A stretch of DNA of 5,556 nt from an uncultured Deinococcales bacterium (lineage in GTDB: Bacteria > Deinococcota > Deinococci > Deinococcales > Trueperaceae). The position numbers and the translations under genes are program-made. The DNA lies in the NCBI GenBank assembly GCA_937934635.1, contig CALGZD010000370.1, positions 1 to 5,556 on the forward strand. Direction: 5' to 3'. This document shows positions 1 to 5,556 of the stretch, piece after piece; position 1 is the first letter of the stretch; the number at the start of each line of letters is the position of its first letter. The notes under the pieces were generated by a model. That model worked only from the letters and a program-made list of their open reading frames with translations. It was not told where the DNA came from and searched no databases.

Positions 1-194
1 CTCCAACATGGGGTAAGCTTGCTGCCCGAACACTTGAAAATGTGCAATTCATAGAATTTCCTGATGTAGGACACGGCATCATTGATAGCAGTGACTGTGC
101 GAATCAAACAATAGATTCATTTATCAGCAATCCAACTGAACGAGTTGAAACAAGTTGTGTTAAGGAAATTGATTTTAAATTTTTTACGGAGTGA
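1..194 (+). CDS. Alpha/beta hydrolase, TAP-like C-terminal fragment (5' truncated)
   Basis: The third frame is open from the left edge to a TGA at 192-194 and gives 63 residues of a protein C-terminus. It reads like the TAP-like C-terminal region of secreted serine alpha/beta hydrolases and peptidases (tripeptidyl aminopeptidase family). It starts PTWGKLAARTL, followed by a beta strand and PDVGHG. His24 of the fragment is the expected catalytic-triad histidine. Cys32 (in SSDC) and Cys52 (in ETSC) match the paired cysteines that often form a disulfide in exported members, so a periplasmic or secreted enzyme is likely. The nucleophile serine, the acidic residue and any signal peptide lie outside the window, so substrate and localisation cannot be confirmed. 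No clear intrinsic terminator follows the stop. The family assignment is from motif recognition only. Confidence 0.72.
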   Translation, partial: PTWGKLAARTLENVQFIEFPDVGHGIIDSSDCANQTIDSFISNPTERVETSCVKEIDFKFFTE

Positions 195-314
195 TACAAG
201 GCAATACAAAGTAACTAGGGTGATGGTAACTACGATGCATACATATTTTATTTCTAAAGGTTTATTGCTTATGAAGTTTATACATATATTTTTTACGGAT
301 ATACGAATTATCAA

Positions 315-357
315 GGCGTAGCTACAAGTAGTCATGAAGCTTGTAGGCTAATACGCC
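315..357. repeat. Interrupted inverted repeat (hairpin)
   Basis: The outer arms GGCGTA (315-320) and TACGCC (352-357) and the inner arms CTACAAG (322-328) and CTTGTAG (340-346) are perfectly complementary. The inner arms enclose an 11-base loop. One base (321) on the left and five bases (347-351) on the right separate inner from outer stem. There is no T-tract on either side, so it is not an ordinary terminator. The arms resemble short palindromic intergenic repeats, but copy number cannot be judged from this window. Confidence 0.55.
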
Positions 358-384
358 CTAAAACACTGATAGCCCAACCTCATT

Positions 385-413
385 AGGCAAAGTCCGTAGT
401 GGACTAACTGCCT
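385..413. repeat. Small inverted repeat (hairpin with internal loop)
   Basis: AGGCA (385-389) pairs with TGCCT (409-413), and AGTCC (391-395) pairs with GGACT (401-405) around a GTAGT loop. The two stems are separated by one base on the left and three on the right. The sequence after it is A-rich, not T-rich, so a terminator role on the + strand is unlikely. It sits 20 bp before the larger REP-like element and may belong to the same repeat cluster. Confidence 0.45.
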
Positions 414-425
414 TAAAAATGTGCA

Positions 426-431
426 TATAAT
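426..431 (+). promoter_or_regulatory. Candidate -10 box for ileS
   Basis: A perfect TATAAT hexamer lies just outside the left end of the REP-like element. No good -35 hexamer is seen 16-18 bp upstream, where the sequence falls inside the small hairpin at 385-413. If used, transcription would start near 438 and the whole repeat element would be transcribed in a leader of about 220 bases. The hexamer alone is weak evidence in AT-rich DNA. Confidence 0.22.
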
Positions 432-432
432 C

Positions 433-601
433 TGTAGGATGGGCTATGCCCATCACATTACATTCCCGTCTAGGACAGGCTTTACAAAAAAATAAAACTG
501 TAAAACATATGCACTATTTTAACCTAAATGTTCCAGTAGAGTGCTGTTACACACACCATTTTTAACAAACAGCCTAAAGATGGGCACAGCACCATCCTAC
601 A
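433..601. mobile_element. MITE-like element bounded by inverted REP-like units
   Basis: The left end reads TGTAGGATGG, then GCTATGCCCATC. The reverse complement of the right end (579-601) reads TGTAGGATGG, then TGCTGTGCCCATC. The ends therefore form terminal inverted repeats of about 22-23 bp with few differences. The left unit is itself a hairpin: GATGGGC (438-444), TAT loop, GCCCATC (448-454). The right unit pairs GATGG (579-583) with CCATC (592-596). The interior of about 120 bases is AT-rich with no open reading frame of note. It contains a minor inverted repeat TTTACA (481-486) and TGTAAA (499-504). No clear target-site duplication is visible. It could be a MITE or a REP pair (BIME) mobilised by a REP-associated tyrosine transposase elsewhere. 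TGTAGG-type palindromes are, to my knowledge, common between genes in gammaproteobacteria. Confidence 0.6.
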
Positions 602-643
602 CAAACAAAAACTCTGATACCCAATTGATTTTGAAAACAAAAG

Positions 644-648
644 AAAGG
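644..648 (+). promoter_or_regulatory. Ribosome binding site of ileS
   Basis: AAAGG lies 11 bases before the ATG at 660. The spacing is a little long and the match to anti-Shine-Dalgarno is moderate. The bases between are almost all A, which favours unstructured, accessible mRNA. It supports the chosen start, since no other in-frame ATG, GTG or TTG follows the upstream in-frame TGA at 615. Confidence 0.55.
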
Positions 649-659
649 TAAAACAAAAA

Positions 660-3600
660 ATGTTTAAAGAAGTCGGCAAAGCAGAATTTGCCAAAATAGA
701 AGAAGACGTTTTAGAAAGTTGGAAAGAGAAAAATATCTTCCAAAAGTCAACCGAAAAAGATGCCCCTCAAGGCGACTACATCTTTTACGAAGGTCCACCA
801 ACAGCAAACGGTAAACCTGGTATCCACCATGTCATCAGCCGTTGCTACAAAGACCTCTTCCCTCGCTTTAAGACCATGCAAGGTTACCGAGTCGGTCGTA
901 AAGGTGGCTGGGACACCCACGGTTTGCCTGTGGAAATCGCTGTGGAAAAACAACTTGGCTTTAAAGGCAAAGAAGATATCGAAGAGTACGGCATCGCTAA
1001 ATTCAACAAGCTTGCTAAGGAATCTGTCTTTTCAAATATCCAAGACTGGAACTGGATGACCGAGCGCATCGGCTTTTGGGTTGATTTAGAAGATGCTTAT
1101 GTAACCTACGAAAATGACTACATCGAAAGTTGCTGGTGGGTCATGAAATCTCTTTGGGAGCGTAACCTTCTAAAGGAAGACTACAAAGTCACCATGCACT
1201 GCCCACGTGACAACACCAGTCTGGCATCTCACGAAGTAGCGCAAGGCTATAAAGATGATGTAGACGACCCAAGCGTTTGGCCAAAGTTTCCAGCAGATAG
1301 CCAATCACTAAAAGATAAAGGCATTATAGAGACTGATGAAGACCGTCAGGTTTATATGCTTGCATGGACCACAACGCCTTGGACGCTTGCTGCCAACTCT
1401 GGTCTAGCAGTCAAAGCAGATGGTGACTATGGTTTATATGAAACACCAGCACAATTTCAAAAACCACCTAAGAAGCCTAAAAAAGGTGAAGAGGCTGCCG
1501 AGGCTGAACCTTATGGTGGTCCTTACGACCTCATCATCATGGCGACTAGCCTCGCTGAAAAGAACTTTGGTGCAGGTAATTACAAACTGCTAAAAAGCTT
1601 CACTGGTAGTGAGCTTAAAGACGTGACTTACAGCCCAATCCTAAAAGGTCATGTTCCTGCCGATGAAGACATCAGCACAGGTTTTAGAGTTATCAACGAT
1701 GATTTTGTAGAAATCTCAGCCGATGGTGAGGGTACAGGCATCGTACACCTTGCACCTGCCTATGGTGACTTGGAACTTGGTAAAACTTACGGCTTACCAA
1801 CTATCTTTAGCGTTGACCTTTATGGCAAAGTTTATCCAGAAGTGCAAGCGGTGAATGATACGGAGGCAGAAGGTCCATACACAGGTGTTTTCTTTAAAGA
1901 TGCTGATAAAGCCATCACCAAAGACTTGTTAGAGCAAAACCTAATGTTCCGCAGTGACCGCATCAAGCACACCTACCCTTTTTGCTGGCGCTGTGGCACA
2001 CCGTTGCTTTTTTACGCCAAAAGCGCTTGGTACCTCAAAACAACTTTAGTCAAGGATAAACTCGTTAGTAACAACGAAGAAATCTTTTGGGTTCCTGACC
2101 ACATCCGTGGTGGTCGCTTTGGTAAATGGCTAGAAAACAACATTGACTGGGCACTTAGCCGTGAACGTTACTGGGGTTGCCCACTGCCCATCTGGATCAG
2201 TGAAGATGGTTCAGAAAATCATTGTATTGGTTCTGTGCAAGAGCTAGCTGAATTGTCGGGGCAAGATTTAACTAACTTAGAGCTGCACCGTCCCTACGTC
2301 GATGACATCACCTTTGAAAAGAACGGTAAAACCTTCAAGCGTGTCCCTTACACTGTAGATGTCTGGTTTGAATCAGGTGCTATGCCCTACGCCCAATGGC
2401 ATTACCTTGGTGAAAACAGTACACCAGAAGCTAAAGCCAACTTCGAGGCCAACTTCCCTGCTGACTACATCTGCGAAGCGATTGACCAAACTAGAGGTTG
2501 GTTCTATAGTCTTCATGCCCTTAGCACCCTCATGACCTACGGTGGCGATGACAACACACCACCAGGTCCACTTGCACACATGCATGAAAATATATCGTCT
2601 TTTAAAAATGTCATCTGCCTTGGGCACATCCTCGATGGCAAAGGCGAAAAGATGTCTAAGTCAAAAGGCAACATCGTCGAACCTGAAGCTGTGCTCAATA
2701 AACAGGGTGCTGATGCACTCAGATGGTACTTGTATAGTGCGGCCCCTCCAGGCAACAGCCGCCGCTTTAGTGAAGACTTAGTCGACGAAACACTTAGAGA
2801 CTTTTTTCTAACACTCTGGAACACTTACAGCTTCTTTGTGCTCTATGCCAATCTGGATAAGCCAGACCTAAGTCAAGATGTGCCAATCAGTGAACGACCA
2901 GACATCGACCGTTGGTTAATGGCTAGGCTCCACCTCCTCGTTAAAGAGACAACTGAAGGCTTGGAAGAATACGACCCAACACCAGTTTGCAGAATGATTC
3001 GTGACTTTACTGTGGACGAACTCAGTAACTGGTACGTCCGTCGTAACCGTCGTCGTTTCTGGAAAGGTGAAAGCGATAGCGACAAACTATCGGCTTACAA
3101 AACACTACATGAAGCACTTGTTACCGTTACAAAGCTGATTGCGCCCATGGCACCCTTCATAAGCGATCACTTGTACGAAAACCTTGTATTAAGTTTGGAT
3201 AGCAATGCGCCTGAGTCCGTTCACCTTGCCGAGTGGCCAAGCTATGATGACGCAGTCATAGACCAAGACTTGTTACGTGATATGAACGCACTTATTCGTG
3301 TGGTAGAACTCGGACGTAGAGCACGGGACCTTTCAGACATGAAAGTTCGTCAACCATTACCAGAAGTACTAGTACGAGTTCAGAGCAACGAAGAGCTTGC
3401 AGGTCTAAAGCCTTTCGAAGAACAAATTAAAGAAGAGTTAAATGTTAAAGCTGTAACCTACTTAGATGTGACCGCAGACTTTGTTGATTACACTGTCCGT
3501 CCAAACTTGCCACTCATAGGTAAACGTGTTGGCAAAAACATCCCTGAACTCAAAAAGCGCCTTGCCGAGATTGATAGCAAAGTCATTGCAGGAAACATCC

Positions 3601-4016
3601 GTGATGCTAAACATACAGACATCGAGCTTGGTGGCGAAACCATGAGCTTTGAACCTGAAGCCTTCTTGCTAGATGCACTCAGCCCAGATGGCTACTCTGC
3701 GAGCGAACAAGAAGGTTACTTGGCAGCACTCAATACAACACTGACGCCTGAACTCATTCAAGAAGGGTTAGCGAGAGATGTTGTTCGCTTTGTGCAAGAG
3801 GCTCGTAAGAGTGCTGGTTTAGAGGTTTCTGATTACATCCATCTAGGTCTTGCAAGTGATGGTGAATTGGCAGAAGCGATTCAGGTTTATAGAGACTATA
3901 TTCTTAAAGAAGTTCTTGCTAAAGACTTGTCTACTACTACAGCTAACGCTAGTTACAGTGAGCAAGAAAGTGTTAATGGTATGGATTTGGTTATTAGTAT
4001 TGATAAAGTAAGCTAA
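660..4016 (+). CDS. ileS: Isoleucine--tRNA ligase, type 2 (IleRS2)
   Basis: This cytoplasmic class I synthetase charges tRNA-Ile with isoleucine using ATP and hydrolyses mischarged valine. The 1118-residue product is complete and somewhat longer than most IleRS2 (about 1030-1070). The Rossmann fold carries GPPTANG at 45-51 and the first signature motif as G54-I-H-H57, a swap of the canonical HIGH order. The CP1 editing domain has WTTTPWTL at 236-243 and GTGIVHLAPAYG at 358-369, with D370 the probable editing aspartate. A Pro/Lys/Glu-rich insert occupies about 263-288. CWRCG (442-446) follows, then DVWFESG (567-573), DQTRGWFY (609-616) and KMSKS at 664-668. The anticodon-binding helical domain includes WYVRRNRRRFW (791-801). 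The C-terminal part matches the type 2 layout, with DVVRFVQEARKSAGL near the end. No lspA follows it. The gene is probably transcribed alone, with its own terminator directly downstream. The function is secure; the type 2 assignment rests on motif style and length. Confidence 0.97.
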   Translation: MFKEVGKAEFAKIEEDVLESWKEKNIFQKSTEKDAPQGDYIFYEGPPTANGKPGIHHVISRCYKDLFPRFKTMQGYRVGRKGGWDTHGLPVEIAVEKQLGFKGKEDIEEYGIAKFNKLAKESVFSNIQDWNWMTERIGFWVDLEDAYVTYENDYIESCWWVMKSLWERNLLKEDYKVTMHCPRDNTSLASHEVAQGYKDDVDDPSVWPKFPADSQSLKDKGIIETDEDRQVYMLAWTTTPWTLAANSGLAVKADGDYGLYETPAQFQKPPKKPKKGEEAAEAEPYGGPYDLIIMATSLAEKNFGAGNYKLLKSFTGSELKDVTYSPILKGHVPADEDISTGFRVINDDFVEISADGEGTGIVHLAPAYGDLELGKTYGLPTIFSVDLYGKVYPEVQAVNDTEAEGPYTGVFFKDADKAITKDLLEQNLMFRSDRIKHTYPFCWRCGTPLLFYAKSAWYLKTTLVKDKLVSNNEEIFWVPDHIRGGRFGKWLENNIDWALSRERYWGCPLPIWISEDGSENHCIGSVQELAELSGQDLTNLELHRPYVDDITFEKNGKTFKRVPYTVDVWFESGAMPYAQWHYLGENSTPEAKANFEANFPADYICEAIDQTRGWFYSLHALSTLMTYGGDDNTPPGPLAHMHENISSFKNVICLGHILDGKGEKMSKSKGNIVEPEAVLNKQGADALRWYLYSAAPPGNSRRFSEDLVDETLRDFFLTLWNTYSFFVLYANLDKPDLSQDVPISERPDIDRWLMARLHLLVKETTEGLEEYDPTPVCRMIRDFTVDELSNWYVRRNRRRFWKGESDSDKLSAYKTLHEALVTVTKLIAPMAPFISDHLYENLVLSLDSNAPESVHLAEWPSYDDAVIDQDLLRDMNALIRVVELGRRARDLSDMKVRQPLPEVLVRVQSNEELAGLKPFEEQIKEELNVKAVTYLDVTADFVDYTVRPNLPLIGKRVGKNIPELKKRLAEIDSKVIAGNIRDAKHTDIELGGETMSFEPEAFLLDALSPDGYSASEQEGYLAALNTTLTPELIQEGLARDVVRFVQEARKSAGLEVSDYIHLGLASDGELAEAIQVYRDYILKEVLAKDLSTTTANASYSEQESVNGMDLVISIDKVS

Positions 4017-4049
4017 TCTTTAATCACATCTAAAGAGTTCAAAAATCAC

Positions 4050-4083
4050 AACGAACCAACAACCTAGTTGGTTCGTTTTTTAT
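4050..4083 (+). terminator. Intrinsic terminator of ileS
   Basis: A 9-bp perfect stem CGAACCAAC (4052-4060) with GTTGGTTCG (4067-4075) closes a 6-base loop. A and T bases at 4050-4051 and 4076-4077 can extend it. It is followed at once by TTTTTT (4076-4081) and starts about 34 bases after the ileS stop. On the opposite strand the stem is followed by a weaker T-rich run, so it may act slightly in both directions. Confidence 0.92.
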
Positions 4084-4117
4084 TGATCATACCGAGTCCA
4101 AAAATATCGTTAATAAA

Positions 4118-4162
4118 AAGCAATTCCACGATTAACTGCTGTCGCAGTTAATCGTGGAGCTT
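4118..4162 (-). terminator. Strong hairpin, probable intrinsic terminator of the ada-like gene
   Basis: TCCACGATTAACTGC (4125-4139) and its exact complement (4144-4158) make a 15-bp perfect stem with a four-base loop. AAGC (4118-4121) can pair with GCTT (4159-4162) after a three-base bulge. Read on the minus strand, the stem runs into GCTTTTTATT, which is a usable U-tract. It lies about 70 bases beyond the stop of the ada-like gene. On the + strand no T-tract follows, which argues for minus-strand polarity. The stem is unusually long, so a REP-like or other palindromic element co-opted as terminator is an alternative. Confidence 0.62.
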
Positions 4163-4229
4163 CGTAACGAGTAGGAACGAACTCATTTAGCATAGGTCAA
4201 TATTATATGGGAACGCTATATTTAACGAA

Positions 4230-5099
4230 TTATGCGGAATTGGTATCACTCGCTGAAACTTCCCGAGCCAACATCAATTCTTTTCTTACAGATCCCCACC
4301 TGTAACTACTCATAACACCGCTTTCATTAATCACTCGGTGGCAAGGAATGATATACGCTAAATTATTCTTACCAACAGCAGAACCCACTGCTCTAGAACT
4401 TTTTGGCTTACCTAGAGCTTTGGCAACATCACCATAACTCAATACAGAGCCTTGAGGGATATTCACTAATGCTCGCCAAACTTGAGTCTGAAAATTTGTT
4501 CCTCTAACTAGTAAATGAACAGGCTTAGTATTTTTACTTTCAGGATTCTGAAATACATCAGCCATTACTGACTTTGTAAGTTTACTATCTTCTATATGCT
4601 GTGCACCAAACCAAGTAGCTTTAAGCTCTTTTAAAGCATCACTTTTCTGAGATTCATCATCTATAAAACTTAAATAGGCGATGCCTCTATTGCTTACAGA
4701 AATAAGACCTAGCCCAAAAGGGGTTTCGTGAAAGCCATAAGAAAGTTCTAAACCCTCTCCACCCGTGCGATACTCTTGTGGACTTGCAGCCTCAAAAGTA
4801 ACAAACAAATCGTGTAAACGACTCGGACTTGAAAGACCAAGTTCATAACTCGTATCAAGCAAACTTCTTGATTCTTTTAAAAGTTCCTTCGCTTGATTTA
4901 AGGTTACGAATTGCAAAAACTGTTTTGGGCTAAGACCTGCCCAACGTTTAAAACTCTTCGAGAGTTTCTCCCTGTTTATACCTAAATCCTGAGCAACCTC
5001 TTCTATCGCAGGTTGCTCAGCGACATTGTCTCTTAGATATGCAATTACTTTTTCTGCTAGTAAATAATCTTGATACTCTTTATGGATTCTGGCACTCAT
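4230..5099 (-). CDS. AraC-type HTH / O6-methylguanine-DNA methyltransferase fusion (Ada-like)
   Basis: This 289-residue cytoplasmic protein joins two modules. Residues about 14-111 form an AraC-type helix-turn-helix pair: IEEVAQDLGINREKLSKSFKR, then a second helix set ending SPQEYR. Residues about 120-280 form an Ogt/AGT domain with a TPFGLGLISVSNRGI-type N-terminal strand pair, GTNFQTQVWRAL (200-211), SSRAVGSAV with the probable arginine finger R236, and the active site P252-C253-H254-R255. C253 takes the alkyl group from O6-alkylguanine irreversibly. C253 is the only cysteine in the protein. The N-terminal zinc/phosphotriester-sensing domain of E. coli Ada, with its four cysteines, is absent, which explains the short length against about 354 residues. 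This architecture is known in proteobacteria. Regulation of alkylation-repair genes is plausible but not shown. The ATG at 5099 follows an in-frame TAG, and no strong Shine-Dalgarno is visible. There is no operon partner in the window. Confidence 0.93.
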   Translation of the reverse strand: MSARIHKEYQDYLLAEKVIAYLRDNVAEQPAIEEVAQDLGINREKLSKSFKRWAGLSPKQFLQFVTLNQAKELLKESRSLLDTSYELGLSSPSRLHDLFVTFEAASPQEYRTGGEGLELSYGFHETPFGLGLISVSNRGIAYLSFIDDESQKSDALKELKATWFGAQHIEDSKLTKSVMADVFQNPESKNTKPVHLLVRGTNFQTQVWRALVNIPQGSVLSYGDVAKALGKPKSSRAVGSAVGKNNLAYIIPCHRVINESGVMSSYRWGSVRKELMLAREVSASDTNSA

Positions 5100-5123
5100 A
5101 GTAGCTTTAGTCTAAGCTGCACA

Positions 5124-5129
5124 TTTATA
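5124..5129 (-). promoter_or_regulatory. Candidate -10 box of the ada-like gene
   Basis: Read on the minus strand, this is TATAAA, about 25 bases before the ATG. The position where a -35 box should lie reads TCACCA and is poor. It overlaps one arm of the 9-bp inverted repeat (5148-5156). A weak -35 overlapped by a possible activator site would suit activator-dependent expression, as known for E. coli ada. That is inference from arrangement only. Confidence 0.35.
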
Positions 5130-5147
5130 AAATACCACCCGAAATTT

Positions 5148-5225
5148 GGTGAGTCCTGTTTTTTGTAAATCATAGCAGCTTCAAAATTAACGATTCTTGA
5201 TTCCAAAACACTCTACGGACTCACC
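5148..5225. repeat. 9-bp inverted repeat with distant arms upstream of the ada-like gene
   Basis: GGTGAGTCC (5148-5156) and GGACTCACC (5217-5225) are exact reverse complements, separated by 60 bases. The proximal arm covers the expected -35 position of the ada-like promoter. The pair may be two operator half-sites, the base stem of a transcribed structure, or the ends of a small repeat. A chance match of this length is not excluded. Confidence 0.35.
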
Positions 5226-5310
5226 TTGGCAGTTTTTTCCGTTGCACTACAAAAACACGCTAACCTACTATTTTCTAAACTTAAGAATATTACTATTACA
5301 GTTCTAAAAT

Positions 5311-5556
5311 CTATCTATTACCAGCTAGTGCTAAATCAGGACCAACAAGCAAGTTAACTCTAATCTCTTGCTCCATGTTGGTATTGCTCATGAGCACGTA
5401 AACGACTTTCTCTCTGTCCAAACTAACATTGCGAGGTGTGTTGTCAGGCTCGAGCACACAGTTATCACTAACATAGCTACCTTGCTCATAAATTTTATAG
5501 CGTAAATCAGCGTGATTACCTTGTGCTTGCACCATAATATTGTTGATATTGCTACC
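5311..5556 (-). CDS. Hypothetical beta-rich protein, C-terminal part (5' truncated)
   Basis: The frame is open from the right edge to a TAA at 5311-5313 and gives 81 residues. The first ATG in view (5533-5535) has no Shine-Dalgarno in front and is preceded by open frame (GSNINNI), so it is probably internal and the gene starts beyond the window. The sequence alternates short hydrophobic strands and polar turns: DLRYKIYEQG, then RNVSLDREKVVYVLMSN, then EIRVNLLVG. This suggests a beta-sandwich tail similar in pattern to pre-peptidase C-terminal or other extracellular adhesion-type domains. There is a single cysteine and no membrane segment in view. I do not recognise the family. It lies in the same orientation as the ada-like gene, with 211 bases between, and no clear terminator separates them. 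Confidence 0.55.
   Translation of the reverse strand, partial: GSNINNIMVQAQGNHADLRYKIYEQGSYVSDNCVLEPDNTPRNVSLDREKVVYVLMSNTNMEQEIRVNLLVGPDLALAGNR

Larger units (their letters stand above)
195..659. other. 465-base non-coding region rich in inverted repeats, leader of ileS
   Basis: No credible gene lies here. The first part (195-310) is very AT-rich and contains a 7-bp direct repeat GTAACTA at 211-217 and 226-232. Then come two separate imperfect hairpins (315-357 and 385-413) and a MITE-like element bounded by inverted REP-like units (433-601). The last 58 bases are A-rich and carry the ileS ribosome binding site. No T-box, other aminoacyl-tRNA-synthetase leader or attenuator with a T-tract was recognised. 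The promoter of ileS must lie somewhere in this stretch unless the gene is read through from upstream. Confidence 0.7.

Noticed and set aside
211..234. T-box-like core (AACTAGGGTG with GGTAACTACG) upstream of an aminoacyl-tRNA synthetase gene
   Set aside because: It resembles the T-box antiterminator sequence only loosely, with an insertion and mismatches. It lies about 440 bp before ileS, has no terminator after it, and any specifier stem would fall inside the hydrolase gene.
117..335. Minus-strand open frame of 72 codons with a hydrophobic stretch
   Set aside because: It overlaps the hydrolase end in antisense, has no ribosome binding site, its start lies in the loop of the 315-357 hairpin, and the hydrophobicity is what AT-rich DNA gives by chance.
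2373..2824. Several open frames on either strand within ileS
   Set aside because: They are shadows of a long, clearly conserved coding region and show no family motifs or ribosome binding sites.
4121..4242. CAATTCC / GGAATTG inverted pair spanning the minus-strand terminator and the 3' end of the ada-like gene
   Set aside because: The arms are seven bases and one lies inside coding sequence, so chance is sufficient; it does not mark a convincing mobile element.
5103..5118. AGCTT / AAGCT short inverted repeat just before the ada-like start codon
   Set aside because: The arms are only five bases with an imperfect centre, which is too weak to call an operator or a translation-blocking hairpin.

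Overview
The window looks like a piece of a chromosome from a Gram-negative, moderately AT-rich bacterium. A gammaproteobacterium is my best guess. The reasons are a TAP-like secreted-type alpha/beta hydrolase, an AraC-Ogt fusion repair protein, and REP-like palindromes beginning TGTAGGATGG in an intergenic region. The taxon is inference. The isoleucyl-tRNA synthetase is of the eukaryote-like type 2 (IleRS2), which is scattered across phyla and is a poor taxonomic marker.

Layout, left to right. (1) Bases 1-194 hold the C-terminal end of an alpha/beta hydrolase on the + strand. (2) Bases 195-659 are non-coding and rich in palindromes: an interrupted hairpin at 315-357, a second at 385-413, and an inverted pair of REP-like units bounding a 169-bp MITE-like element at 433-601, which ends 58 bp before the next gene. 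(3) Bases 660-4016 encode a complete ileS on the + strand, followed by a strong intrinsic terminator. (4) Bases 4017-4229 lie between convergent genes and carry one terminator per strand. (5) Bases 4230-5099, minus strand, encode an AraC-type HTH domain fused to an O6-alkylguanine-DNA methyltransferase. (6) Bases 5100-5310 hold the likely ada-like promoter region, with a 9-bp inverted repeat whose arms lie about 69 bp apart. (7) Bases 5311-5556, minus strand, are the C-terminal part of an unrecognised beta-rich protein running off the right edge.

The genes do not form an obvious pathway: translation (ileS), alkylation repair (ada-like) and two truncated genes of separate function. Each complete gene appears to be its own transcription unit. 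I found no convincing new multi-gene system. The points most worth following are the swapped GXHH signature in IleRS (linked in the literature to very high mupirocin resistance), a two-residue shortening of its editing-site motif, the repeat element in the ileS leader, and the Ada-like protein whose only cysteine is the methyl acceptor.
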